From: Ascidiaceihabitans sp029251465
GTDB lineage: Bacteria > Pseudomonadota > Alphaproteobacteria > Rhodobacterales > Rhodobacteraceae
Reading direction: 5' to 3'
Length of the DNA: 64,000 nucleotides
NCBI RefSeq assembly: GCF_042932805.1
Contig: NZ_CP170633.1
Coordinates: 2,418,001-2,482,000, forward strand
In this document: positions 36,967 to 44,462 of the stretch, piece after piece
Numbering within the stretch: the first letter of the stretch is position 1
Layout of the letters: each line of letters opens with the position of its first letter
Translations under genes and position numbers: made by a program
Notes under the pieces: generated by a model
What the model was told of the DNA's origin: nothing
What the model saw: only the letters and a program-made list of their open reading frames with translations
The model's database searches: none

Positions 36967-37385
36967 CAGGGCGCGGCCAACACCATCACCCAAACATTGC
37001 CATCACCGCGCGCAAGGCCAAATTCCTGCGCCTTTTTGTGCATCATATTTTTGTAATGCCCCTTGGATGACTTCCAGCCGGCCATAACTTGACCAAGGTC
37101 TTTTTGCCCTTTGGCAATGTTTTCAGCGACAAAACACCACTGGTATTTTTGCGATTTGACCCGATCACCAACGGACGATCCGTTGGCCCCTGTGTGGCTA
37201 AAGTAACCCTTGTTTGCCATGTCGTTAGCATGGCTTTGGGCGACTTTTCCCAAGGTCTGCGAGTACACCAAAGGCGCGCGTCTTTTGTCGCTGCGATAGT
37301 CGTTGATGATCGACGTCGCGGCCGGATTCGCCACTGCCGCCGAGGCCAGCAACGCGAAAATAATCGCACCAAAAACCGTTTTCAT
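36963..37385 (-). CDS. Exported CAP/SCP-domain protein
   Basis: A 140-residue protein with a signal peptide (KTVFGAIIFALLASAAVA, residues 2-19) and a CAP (SCP/PR-1) domain: SHANDMANKGYFSHTGANGSSVGDR and WKSSKGHYKNMMHKKAQEFGLARG, with the usual His and Glu positions. Bacterial CAP proteins are secreted and poorly understood. The ATG at 37385 has AGGGAA upstream and overlaps the stop of the deaminase gene (ATGA); a longer in-frame reading to 37619 lies within that gene and is rejected. Confidence 0.88.
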   Translation of the reverse strand: MKTVFGAIIFALLASAAVANPAATSIINDYRSDKRRAPLVYSQTLGKVAQSHANDMANKGYFSHTGANGSSVGDRVKSQKYQWCFVAENIAKGQKDLGQVMAGWKSSKGHYKNMMHKKAQEFGLARGDGNVWVMVLAAPC

Positions 37386-38722
37386 AATTGTTCCCTTAGC
37401 TCTAAGGCCAATGTGTTTTGGTGCGCGATGACGCTTGGCATATCCAGGGTTGTGACGTGCCCGTCTGCCACGATCTGGCGACCTTCGACCAACAGATATT
37501 TGACCCGTGTGGGGCCAGCCAACAACAGCGCAGCGGGGTCCCAGCTGCCTGCACTTTCGATGCCCGTTGTGTCCCAGATCGCGATGTCTGCGCGTGCGCC
37601 GGTCTGGATGCGTCCACATTCGGGACGTCCCAAAACATCTGCACCGCCGCGTGTCGCTATTTCTAGCGCCGTGCGCGCGCTCATCGCGTCGGCCCCCAGA
37701 TTGACGCGCTGCAACAGCATGGCTTGGCGGGCTTCAGCGATCAGATTGCCCGCGTCATTGCTGGCTGATCCATCCACGCCCAAGCCCACCGGCACCCGCG
37801 CGTCGTACATTTTGCGCACTGGCGCGATGCCCGACCCAAGGCGGCAGTTTGAGCAGGGACAGTGCGCCACGCCGGTTTTTGTCTCTGCGAACAGCTTGAT
37901 TTCGGCCTCGTTCAGTTTGACGCAGTGGGCGTGCCAAACGTCTGGGCCAACCCAGCCGAGGTCTTGGGCGTATTGCCCCGGTCGTTTGCCGAATTTCTCA
38001 AGGCTGTAGGCGATGTCTTCGTCGTTTTCGGCCAAATGCGTGTGCATCATCACGCCTTTGTCACGCGCAAGGATCGCCGCATCGCGCATCAGTTCTGTGC
38101 TGACGGAAAACGGCGAACATGGCGCGACACCAACACGGCACATCGCATTGGGATTTGGGTCGTGGAAGGCATCAATCACACGAATACAGTCGTTCAAAAT
38201 CGCCGCTTCGTTTTCGACCAGCGCATCGGGCGGCAGGCCACCATCACTTTCGCCAATGCTCATCGCGCCACGTGTTGGCTGAAACCGGATGCCCAGTTCG
38301 GCGGCCGCATGGATCGTATCCTCCAGCCGCGATCCGTTGGGGTACAGATACAAGTGGTCCGAGCTAAGCGTGCAGCCCGACAGCGCCAGTTCAGCCAGCC
38401 CGATCTGCGCAGAGGTGAACATGTGGTCAGGTGTGAATTTCGCCCAAATCGGGTAGAGCGTTTGCAGCCACCCAAACAGCAGCGCGTCTTGGCCGCCGGG
38501 CACCGCGCGGGTCAGCGATTGGTACAAATGGTGGTGCGTGTTCACGAGGCCCGGCGTCACAACACAACCAAGCGCGTTGATCACGTCACCCGTTGTCGTT
38601 AACCCCTGCCCGACCTCGGCTATTTCACCGTCACGGATCAGCACATCTGCGCCGTTCAATTCACGCCGCGCGTCATCCATGGTCAGGATCGTGTCGGCGT
38701 TTTGAATAAGGGTTTCGCTCAT
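37382..38722 (-). CDS. 8-oxoguanine deaminase
   Basis: A 446-residue amidohydrolase of the AtzB/TrzN branch that deaminates 8-oxoguanine (also isoguanine-like substrates) to urate-type products. Metal motifs: PGLVNTHHHLYQSLTRAVPG (His 63, His 65), MMHTHLAENDEDI, WHAHCVKL and GLGVDGSASNDAGN. The QSLTRAVPG loop and the GCTLSSDHLYLYPNG segment are those of 8-oxoguanine deaminases in Alphaproteobacteria. ATGA overlaps join it to hisN-like upstream and to the CAP gene downstream. Together with guanine deaminase it feeds purine catabolism. Confidence 0.88.
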   Translation of the reverse strand: MSETLIQNADTILTMDDARRELNGADVLIRDGEIAEVGQGLTTTGDVINALGCVVTPGLVNTHHHLYQSLTRAVPGGQDALLFGWLQTLYPIWAKFTPDHMFTSAQIGLAELALSGCTLSSDHLYLYPNGSRLEDTIHAAAELGIRFQPTRGAMSIGESDGGLPPDALVENEAAILNDCIRVIDAFHDPNPNAMCRVGVAPCSPFSVSTELMRDAAILARDKGVMMHTHLAENDEDIAYSLEKFGKRPGQYAQDLGWVGPDVWHAHCVKLNEAEIKLFAETKTGVAHCPCSNCRLGSGIAPVRKMYDARVPVGLGVDGSASNDAGNLIAEARQAMLLQRVNLGADAMSARTALEIATRGGADVLGRPECGRIQTGARADIAIWDTTGIESAGSWDPAALLLAGPTRVKYLLVEGRQIVADGHVTTLDMPSVIAHQNTLALELREQL

Positions 38723-39549
38723 GCGTGGTCTTTCAGGATTGCGTGGTCTTTCAGAATTGCGAGGGCTGCGGCGTGGATTTCGGCGTTTGCCGCTGCAATT
38801 GCACGACCGCCGTTATGTGCAGGTTTGCCCGACCAATCGGTGACAATGCCCCCTGCCGCTTGGATTACGCCAATCGGGCCTTGGATGTCGTAGGCGTTCA
38901 AACCGGCCTCGATCACCAGATCAATTTGGCCTGCTGCCAACAGCGCGTAGGCGTAGCAATCCATGCCGTAGCGCACCAGTTGCGCTTGGGTGGCGACGGC
39001 CTCAAATGCTGTGCGGTCTGACGGGCTGCCGACTTCGGGGAAGGTCGTGAACACAATCGCTTCGGCCAAGGGGCGCGGCGCGCGCGTTTGAATGGCGTGG
39101 CGCGCATGCGGACCTGCAAAAAACGCGCCCTTGGGTGTGCCGGTGAAACGTTCGCCAATGTACGGCTGATCAATGATGCCAATCTGCGGGCCGGCATCAT
39201 CGCCAACGGCGATCAACACACCCCACGTCGGGGTGCCCGCGACGAAACCACGCGTCCCGTCAATCGGATCCAATACCCACGTCAGGCCGGTTGTGCCGCT
39301 TTGCTTGCCAAATTCTTCGCCCAGAATCGCATCGTCGGGGCGCATTTTCGCAAGAACAGCACGCATTGCCTGTTCCGCGGCGCGGTCGGCAACCGTCACC
39401 GGATCATAGCCATGGGCCAGTTTATTTTCTGTCCCCAGTGATGCGGTGCGGAAATGTGGAAGGATAGCATCGCGTGCGGCATCCGCCAACGCGTTTGCCA
39501 CAGCTTCTAGTTGATCAAGATCAGTTTGATTGAATGGTTCATTTGACAT
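38719..39549 (-). CDS. hisN: Inositol-monophosphatase-family histidinol-phosphatase
   Basis: A 276-residue Mg-dependent phosphatase. Motifs are ILGEEFG (Glu 78, Glu 79), the metal core DPIDGTRGF at 94-102 and AYDIQGPIGVIQAAGG near the C-terminus (the WD or YD box). The sequence is closest to HisN-type histidinol-phosphatases of Alphaproteobacteria, which complete histidine synthesis where no HisB phosphatase exists; a 3'-nucleotide or inositol phosphatase cannot be excluded. The last 12 residues are a perfect tandem repeat of ILKDHA made by an 18-base duplication. Its stop overlaps the next start by four bases. Confidence 0.87.
   Translation of the reverse strand: MSNEPFNQTDLDQLEAVANALADAARDAILPHFRTASLGTENKLAHGYDPVTVADRAAEQAMRAVLAKMRPDDAILGEEFGKQSGTTGLTWVLDPIDGTRGFVAGTPTWGVLIAVGDDAGPQIGIIDQPYIGERFTGTPKGAFFAGPHARHAIQTRAPRPLAEAIVFTTFPEVGSPSDRTAFEAVATQAQLVRYGMDCYAYALLAAGQIDLVIEAGLNAYDIQGPIGVIQAAGGIVTDWSGKPAHNGGRAIAAANAEIHAAALAILKDHAILKDHA
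38723..38758. repeat. Tandem 18-bp duplication at the end of hisN
   Basis: Two adjacent copies of GCGTGGTCTTTCAGGATT differ at one base. They encode ILKDHA twice at the C-terminus of the histidinol-phosphatase-type protein. The near identity of the copies suggests a recent slippage or unequal exchange. Confidence 0.9.
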
Positions 39550-39604
39550 GAAAAAGGGGTGCCAGTTTGCACCCCCAATTGCAACATCTCAAGCGATGCC
39601 GGTT

Positions 39605-39982
39605 TTATGCGACGTCGCTGAGGACGCGCGCCAGTTCGAACAGTCGGCGGCGTTGTTCTTCGGGGATGGCATAGTAGGACCGCACCAATTCCATCGCCTC
39701 TTTGTCACCCAGAATATCGGCTGGGGCCAAGGCAGCGCCCGATGGTTCTGCCTCGGTGTCGATCGCTTCCATTCCCTCAAAGAAGAAAGACACAGGAACG
39801 CCGACCACTTCGGCGATGTCCCAAAGGCGCGATGCGCTCACGCGGTTTGCACCGGTTTCGTATTTTTGAATTTGCTGGAATTTGATGCCAACGCTTTCGG
39901 CCAAGGTCTGCTGCGTCATACCAATAAGCCAACGGCGTTGCCTGATGCGTTTGCCGACATGAACATCAACTGCGTGAGGCAT
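39605..39982 (-). CDS. XRE-family regulator, PraR-like
   Basis: A 125-residue DNA-binding protein: DVHVGKRIRQRRWLIGMTQQTLAESVGIKFQQIQKYETGANRVSASRLWDIAEVVGVPVSFFFE is a helix-turn-helix (about residues 10-70) of the alphaproteobacterial type that includes PraR of rhizobia. The FQQIQKYE recognition helix is characteristic. The acidic linker (EAIDTEAEPSG) leads to a short C-terminal helical piece (EEQRRRLFELARVLSDV). PraR-type proteins control biofilm and quorum sensing genes in rhizobia; the target here is unknown. It lies 55 bases upstream of hisN on the same strand. Confidence 0.87.
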   Translation of the reverse strand: MPHAVDVHVGKRIRQRRWLIGMTQQTLAESVGIKFQQIQKYETGANRVSASRLWDIAEVVGVPVSFFFEGMEAIDTEAEPSGAALAPADILGDKEAMELVRSYYAIPEEQRRRLFELARVLSDVA

Positions 39983-40390
39983 TGTTTTCCCTTACTCGAT
40001 AGAAAGCCTCGTAGTGCACCCGATTACAGGCACAATGCGCGGCTGATTTGGTTGACGCGGAATATCGCCACGTCAAACTTATACACCAAAGATACTGAAA
40101 CCGAGCACCATATCAACAGCCTCAAGGCCGCACAGGAATTCGGATTTCTACCTTACTAATAGATGGGAATATCTCAATTTTCCCCTCACATTCAGTAAAC
40201 ATACCGTTGAAAGGTCAAAATAAATCCTCAAGTTACTGAAAAGAAAAGGTTTAAATGTGCGCTGACACTCCGATAGTCCGCGTCGCACGGTTGGTGTCTT
40301 GGCAAGACCTCTGCCAAAACGCCGATTTATTGGGCTCTTTTCTAGGGCTTCACCGCATCACACACACAAAATCTTGCATCGCTGTGACTA
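39983..40390. other. Intergenic region without a recognised gene
   Basis: About 400 bases, less G+C-rich than its surroundings in the middle (40070-40260), between the XRE regulator and the LysR gene, both minus strand. It must hold the XRE promoter and the end of the LysR transcript. I find no convincing hairpin terminator, small gene with a ribosome site, or known RNA motif in it. A trans-acting small RNA is possible but unsupported. Confidence 0.5.
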
Positions 40391-41266
40391 TCACACTGCG
40401 CGAAGTTTCGCCGGTTGGGTCGCGCTAAACGTGTTACGCAGCAGATCCGCCAGTGAATCATGCACCATATCTTTGGCCCCACCTGCCCCATAAAGGTTAA
40501 TTTGTTGCACCGGCAAATCAGGCAGAATGCCACTGTGATCGATCCGGTCCAAGTGCGGCGGCTCTGTCCCTTCGATCATGGCGTGGACCGCCAGATCGGC
40601 GCTGACGGTCGCCTCGATTGTGCGGTCACTTTCGGTTTCAACAAAAACGTCCCACGGGATGCCCGCCTCGTCCAAGCTTTCGACCACACGGGGGCGGAAC
40701 GTGCATTGCCGCCCAAAGGCGAGCTTTAGCGGACGTTGCCGCCACGCAGATCCACCGGGCGCACCGATCCAGCACAGCGGTTTGGTGCACAAGGCCTCGC
40801 CCCCGGTTTGCAGGCCAGTTTCGGTGGTTAGGATCAAATCACATTTGCCTTTGGAAAAATCCGCGAGCAAAGCGCGGGTGTAGGACGAAATCAGCTGCAC
40901 TTTGACCCGGGGAAACGCCGCATTGAATTGTTTCAGCACACGCGGGATCGCCGGATAGACAATGTCGTGGGGCACACCAAGGGTGATTTCGCCCTCGAAC
41001 GCTTGGTCGGTCAAGCGGGTGATCACCTCGTCATTCAGGGCAACCATGCGGCGCGCATACACCAGCAACTGCTCGCCCGATGCTGTCAGCGCGATCGTGC
41101 GACCAGAGCGATCCAGCAATTGCAGCCCCAACAGTTCCTCTAGGCGCTTCATCTGCATCGACACCGCAGATTGGGTCAGGTGCAGGAAACCGGCTGCGCG
41201 GGTCACGCCGCCCGATTCAGCCACCGCCACAAACGAGCGTAGTGTTGTTACGTCTAAATTTCTCAT
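40391..41266 (-). CDS. LysR-family transcriptional regulator
   Basis: A 291-residue regulator with the N-terminal winged helix-turn-helix (residues 5-62: LRSFVAVAESGGVTRAAGFLHLTQSAVSMQMKRLEELLGLQLLDRSGR) and a periplasmic-binding-protein-like effector domain. It is divergent from a DUF1127 gene across 127 bases, so that small gene is the obvious first candidate target along with itself. In Roseobacters a LysR gene next to DUF1127 recurs. Effector unknown. Confidence 0.92.
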   Translation of the reverse strand: MRNLDVTTLRSFVAVAESGGVTRAAGFLHLTQSAVSMQMKRLEELLGLQLLDRSGRTIALTASGEQLLVYARRMVALNDEVITRLTDQAFEGEITLGVPHDIVYPAIPRVLKQFNAAFPRVKVQLISSYTRALLADFSKGKCDLILTTETGLQTGGEALCTKPLCWIGAPGGSAWRQRPLKLAFGRQCTFRPRVVESLDEAGIPWDVFVETESDRTIEATVSADLAVHAMIEGTEPPHLDRIDHSGILPDLPVQQINLYGAGGAKDMVHDSLADLLRNTFSATQPAKLRAV

Positions 41267-41393
41267 TCATCACCATCCTTGATGCATTGCAGCACAAACA
41301 TTCGTTTTTCAAATGTAACCGACACAGGCATACACATCAACAAGAATGATACGAACACAACAAACCATCTGATTTAGTGAACTGGAGACCCTC

Positions 41394-41609
41394 ATGGCTT
41401 TGATCGAAAACACCTGCTACGCAAATTGCGCCCAAGCGGAGGCGCGTTCTTCTATCTCGTTGCGCCACATCTATTCTGTCTGGCAATCGCGCCGCGCCCT
41501 TGCTGCACTTGACGCCGCCGCCCTGCGCGACATCGGTGTCAGCTATAAAGAAGCGCAAACAGAGGCCAACCGGTCCGTTTGGGATGTTCCGCAAAACTGG
41601 CGTCGTTAA
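41394..41609 (+). CDS. DUF1127 protein
   Basis: A 71-residue basic protein with the DUF1127 motif around residues 23-60 (LRHIYSVWQSRRALAALDAAALRDIGVSYKEAQTEANR). Small DUF1127 proteins are abundant in Alphaproteobacteria; some affect phosphate, carbon or RNA metabolism and bind RNA through the arginine-rich C-terminus. A GGAG ribosome site lies before the ATG. It is divergent from the LysR regulator, which probably controls it. The N-terminus carries two Cys (CYANC), which is less usual. Confidence 0.88.
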   Translation: MALIENTCYANCAQAEARSSISLRHIYSVWQSRRALAALDAAALRDIGVSYKEAQTEANRSVWDVPQNWRR

Positions 41610-41794
41610 GGGCGCATATCAGCAGAACGGACAATTTCGTAAAAATGCGTCAGTTTGACCCGATAAAATCGACAGATTTACAGCAACTATCGGACTGATT
41701 TGACTTGAAATGTTGCCCATTCGCGCCAATATTCCTTACAGAAAGCCTCGGGGACGCGCCCCGGGGGCACATTTGGTTTAATTGGAGGTCTTAA

Positions 41795-42595
41795 ATGGCT
41801 GACGCAAATACAATTCGCACGGTAGGCGGATCCCGCGCCGCCGATATTGATGCTGGGCTGCGCGCTCACATGAACAAAGTCTATGGTCAAATGTCGATTG
41901 GCATGTTGATCACGGCACTTGCAGCATGGGCGATTGCCGGGCTGTCCATCACGTCCGACATTTCGGCCGCTGCAACCAACGCTGAAGGCGCTGTGTACGC
42001 GCTGCGTGAAGGACAATTCCTGACCGGTTTGGGACAAACACTGTTTGCATCCCCGCTCCGCTTTGTTGTGATGTTCGCCCCGCTGGCCTTTATCTTCTTT
42101 GGGTGGGGCGCATTGATGTCGCGCGGGTCTGCCGCTGCGGTTCAATTGGGCTTTTTCATCTTTGCCGCCGTTATGGGCGTCTCGATGAGCTCGATCTTTA
42201 TGGTCTACACGCCATATTCCATCGCATCCACGTTCCTTGTGACTTCCATCGCATTCGCGGGTCTTAGCCTGTACGGCTACACAACCAAACGCGATCTCAG
42301 CGCAATGGGCACGTTCCTGATGATGGGCGTGATCGGCTTGCTGATCGCAATGGTCGTCAACATGTTCCTGCAATCTGGACCGATGATGTACGCGATCTCG
42401 GCACTTGGTATTCTGATCTTTGCAGGCCTGACGGCGTACTACACGCAAGACATCAAGAACACATATGTTGCGCACGCGCACATGGGTGACCAAGAATGGC
42501 TGGACAAAGCGGCCTCAGACGGCGCGCTGTCCTTGTACATCTCGTTCCTGAACATGTTCCAGTTCCTGTTGATGTTCATGGGATCGCAAGAATAG
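41795..42595 (+). CDS. Bax inhibitor-1/YccA-family membrane protein
   Basis: A 266-residue protein with seven hydrophobic segments after a soluble N-terminus of about 30 residues. The pattern SRAADIDAGLRAHMNKVYGQMSIGMLITALAAWAIA followed by the late segment GLTAYYTQDIKN is that of bacterial BI-1/YccA (TMBIM) proteins, proton-sensitive calcium leak channels in characterised members. In E. coli, YccA interacts with the protease FtsH. GGAGG lies well placed before the ATG and a hairpin terminator follows. Confidence 0.92.
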   Translation: MADANTIRTVGGSRAADIDAGLRAHMNKVYGQMSIGMLITALAAWAIAGLSITSDISAAATNAEGAVYALREGQFLTGLGQTLFASPLRFVVMFAPLAFIFFGWGALMSRGSAAAVQLGFFIFAAVMGVSMSSIFMVYTPYSIASTFLVTSIAFAGLSLYGYTTKRDLSAMGTFLMMGVIGLLIAMVVNMFLQSGPMMYAISALGILIFAGLTAYYTQDIKNTYVAHAHMGDQEWLDKAASDGALSLYISFLNMFQFLLMFMGSQE

Positions 42596-42619
42596 CGACG
42601 TTTGAGGTGACCGATTTTA

Positions 42620-42650
42620 GGGGCTGCCCAGCGACGGGCGGCCCCTTTTT
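42620..42650 (+). terminator. Rho-independent terminator after the YccA-type gene
   Basis: GGGGCTGCCC and GGGCGGCCCC pair over about 10 bp (one mismatch) around AGCGAC, followed by TTTTT. It separates the Bax-inhibitor-like gene from the DUF1272 gene 18 bases further on. Confidence 0.88.
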
Positions 42651-42667
42651 CTATGGAGGATCAAACG

Positions 42668-42976
42668 ATGTTAGAACTGCGACCGAATTGCGAACTCTGT
42701 GATTGCGATTTGCCTGCTGACTGTGATCAGGCACGCATATGCAGTTATGAATGTACGTTTTGCGCCTCTTGCGTCGACGACGTATTGCACAACGTTTGCC
42801 CCAATTGCGGCGGTGGATTTGTGTCGCGTCCGATCCGCCCAAAAATGGCGCGCAGAGATGGCGTGAGCCGCGCGCATCAAAAGCCAAGCGATCAGCGAAA
42901 AGTAGCTAAGTTCACGCGCCAGCAGATGATTGTTTTTGCAGCCGCACACAAAGCCGTGCCACCCGCGCAACGATGA
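42668..42976 (+). CDS. DUF1272 cysteine-rich zinc-ribbon-like protein
   Basis: A 102-residue product. The N-terminal 55 residues hold nine Cys in CELCDCDLP, ICSYECTFCASC and CPNCGG arrangements, the DUF1272 pattern, likely binding one or two zinc ions. The C-terminal tail is basic (RPIRPKMARRDGVSRAHQKPSDQRKVAKF). Function of the family is unknown. Start at 42668 is set by GGAGG eight bases upstream; the in-frame ATG at 42653 lies before that site. Confidence 0.85.
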   Translation: MLELRPNCELCDCDLPADCDQARICSYECTFCASCVDDVLHNVCPNCGGGFVSRPIRPKMARRDGVSRAHQKPSDQRKVAKFTRQQMIVFAAAHKAVPPAQR

Positions 42977-42981
42977 CAGGT

Positions 42982-43005
42982 GGTGCGTCAAGACGCACCT
43001 TACCC
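42982..43005. repeat. REP-like palindrome A
   Basis: GGTGCGTC-AA-GACGCACC is a perfect 8+2+8 palindrome followed by TTACCC. It lies six bases after the DUF1272 stop. Elements B and C nearby share the size, the GGTG...CACC ends and the TTAC/GTAA flank. Confidence 0.75.
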
Positions 43006-43013
43006 GACGGCCC

Positions 43014-43035
43014 GTAAGGTGTGGCTTGCCACACC
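43014..43035. repeat. REP-like palindrome B
   Basis: GTAA followed by GGTGTGGC-TT-GCCACACC, again a perfect 8+2+8 palindrome, in the opposite orientation to element A and eight bases from it. The two face each other through their TTAC and GTAA ends, like a bacterial interspersed mosaic element. It lies 36 bases before the start of the phosphatase-like gene. Confidence 0.75.
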
Positions 43036-43071
43036 ACCGTCTTTCATTCCGATCCCATCAAAGGACATGCC

Positions 43072-43551
43072 ATGACTGACCTACCCGACGTGATCAATTG
43101 GCGTCGCCGCGACAGCATAACCACGATGTCGGGCCAACCAACCGAAGATCAAATGGCGCAGATCAAAGCCTTGGGCGTACGGGACGTCATCAACTTAGGC
43201 CCGCACACCAACACGGGCGCACTGCCGGATGAAACTGGCACGTTGGCCGCGTTGGGCATGAAATACATCTATATCCCTGTCGATTTCAGCGCGCCGACCC
43301 AAGCGGACTTTGATGCGTTTTGTGCGGCCCTCGCGCAGCTAAAAGACCGTCCTGTCCATGTGCATTGCATCTACAACGCGCGGGTGTCCGCATTCTTCTA
43401 TCGCTATGCGCTCGAACGACGCGGCGGCAGCGTCACAGAGGCATTCGCCCTCATGGACGGGATTTGGCGGCCGGGCGGTGTTTGGGCCAGCTTTATCGAC
43501 AAGCCAGAAGACATCGAATTGCCTATCAGATACGCCGGTTACGATTATTGA
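43072..43551 (+). CDS. Protein-tyrosine-phosphatase-like protein
   Basis: A 159-residue protein of the dual-specificity phosphatase-like fold (the BLH or DUF442-related group): ITTMSGQPTEDQMAQIKALGVRDVINLGPH at the N-terminus and the loop VHVHCIYNARVSAFFYRY at 95-112. Cys 99 and Arg 104 are separated by four residues, one fewer than the classical Cx5R loop; I recall similar HCxxNxRVSAF loops in this group, so this is a family feature and not a mutation. AAGGAC precedes the ATG at 43072; an earlier in-frame ATG (43021) would run through a palindrome. REP-like elements lie on both sides. Confidence 0.78.
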   Translation: MTDLPDVINWRRRDSITTMSGQPTEDQMAQIKALGVRDVINLGPHTNTGALPDETGTLAALGMKYIYIPVDFSAPTQADFDAFCAALAQLKDRPVHVHCIYNARVSAFFYRYALERRGGSVTEAFALMDGIWRPGGVWASFIDKPEDIELPIRYAGYDY

Positions 43552-43555
43552 GTGC

Positions 43556-43579
43556 GGGTAAGGTGCATCTTGATGCACC
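43556..43579. repeat. REP-like palindrome C
   Basis: GGGTAA followed by GGTGCATC-TT-GATGCACC, a perfect 8+2+8 palindrome five bases after the phosphatase-like stop. With element A it forms a nearly perfect inverted pair (15 of 16 bases in the flank plus first arm) bracketing the gene. Confidence 0.75.
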
Positions 43580-43588
43580 CTCCTGACC

Positions 43589-44065
43589 TCACAAAATGCA
43601 CATCATTCGAATACTAGGAAACGGAACATGCCCGTCTAGCAGCACATCAAATTGTTCCACCCGCTCGAATCCCATTCGCTTGTAAAATCCTTCGGCATTT
43701 CTGGTTGACCAACACTCCATCCGAACAAGGCCCGCCATACGCCCCTCACAAAGCGACCTTTCAATCACTCTCCGCGCGATCCCTTGTTTCAGAGCGCTTA
43801 GATCCGTGACCAAATGTCGAATGTGACCTCTCTTCAGGTCTGAGCGATCAATGGCCCATCCGCCTGCGCCCAACAACGCACCGGCTTCCTCCCAAACATA
43901 GTAGGTGCCTGATGTCAGCAACACTGGCTGCGCTTTGGTCATCAATGGCAACGCAACCTTTAACAGGTCAGCATCATACGCCGACGCCAAAGCCGGGGGG
44001 TAACTGCGCTGAAACACGGCATCCAGTGCCGCCTGATCAGTCAACTTTGCAATTCGTAAATTCAT
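43589..44065 (-). CDS. GNAT-family N-acetyltransferase
   Basis: A 158-residue acetyltransferase. The acetyl-CoA site is GIARRVIERSLCEGR (about residues 103-117, a variant of the Q/RxxGxG/A loop) and the C-terminal STRNAEGFYKRMGFERVEQFDVLLDG is typical GNAT. Substrate unknown. ATG at 44065 has GGAAG upstream; the eight-codon extension to a GTG at 44089 is less likely. It converges on the phosphatase-like gene across palindrome C and is read from the same strand as rpmG. Confidence 0.85.
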   Translation of the reverse strand: MNLRIAKLTDQAALDAVFQRSYPPALASAYDADLLKVALPLMTKAQPVLLTSGTYYVWEEAGALLGAGGWAIDRSDLKRGHIRHLVTDLSALKQGIARRVIERSLCEGRMAGLVRMECWSTRNAEGFYKRMGFERVEQFDVLLDGHVPFPSIRMMCIL

Positions 44066-44101
44066 AATGTCTTCCGGTGCTTGCGCCACACCAGAAACGA
44101 C

Positions 44102-44129
44102 AAAAGCCGCGCTGGTCCAGCGCGGCCTT
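44102..44129 (-). terminator. Rho-independent terminator after rpmG
   Basis: GCCGCGCTGG and CCAGCGCGGC form a 10-bp stem around a single T (in practice the innermost pairs open), with TTTT on the minus-strand 3' side. It lies 26 bases past the rpmG stop. Confidence 0.85.
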
Positions 44130-44154
44130 GTTCGTCTTCAAATCAGGGTCGATC

Positions 44155-44322
44155 TTACTTGATCTTGCCTTCTTTGTATTCAACGTGCTTACGCGCAACC
44201 GGATCATATTTCCGAGCGACCATTTTTTCGGTCATCGTGCGTGCGTTTTTCTTTGTCACATAGAAGTGACCCGTGCCTGCGGATGAGTTCAGACGGATCT
44301 TGATTGTGGTTGGCTTCGCCAT
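44155..44322 (-). CDS. rpmG: 50S ribosomal protein L33
   Basis: A 55-residue basic protein, [30 protein letters not shown]...[18 protein letters not shown], with the standard L33 pattern. The usual Cys pairs of the zinc-binding form are absent, so this is the C-minus (zinc-independent) type common in Proteobacteria. AGGAG precedes the ATG. A strong terminator follows, and it stands as a single-gene unit here. Confidence 0.96.
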   Translation of the reverse strand: MAKPTTIKIRLNSSAGTGHFYVTKKNARTMTEKMVARKYDPVARKHVEYKEGKIK

Positions 44323-44462
44323 GTGTCTTCTCCTGCTGCGCTGGTTGCCCGGTGGCTGAGCGCGTGAATTCTTGAACTTCGGCTTCTAACGGGCTGGTTC
44401 CCTGAGTCAACAGCAAAAGGCGTGGGTTTGAACCCTAGCCCCAAGATTTTCCCACACGCAGA

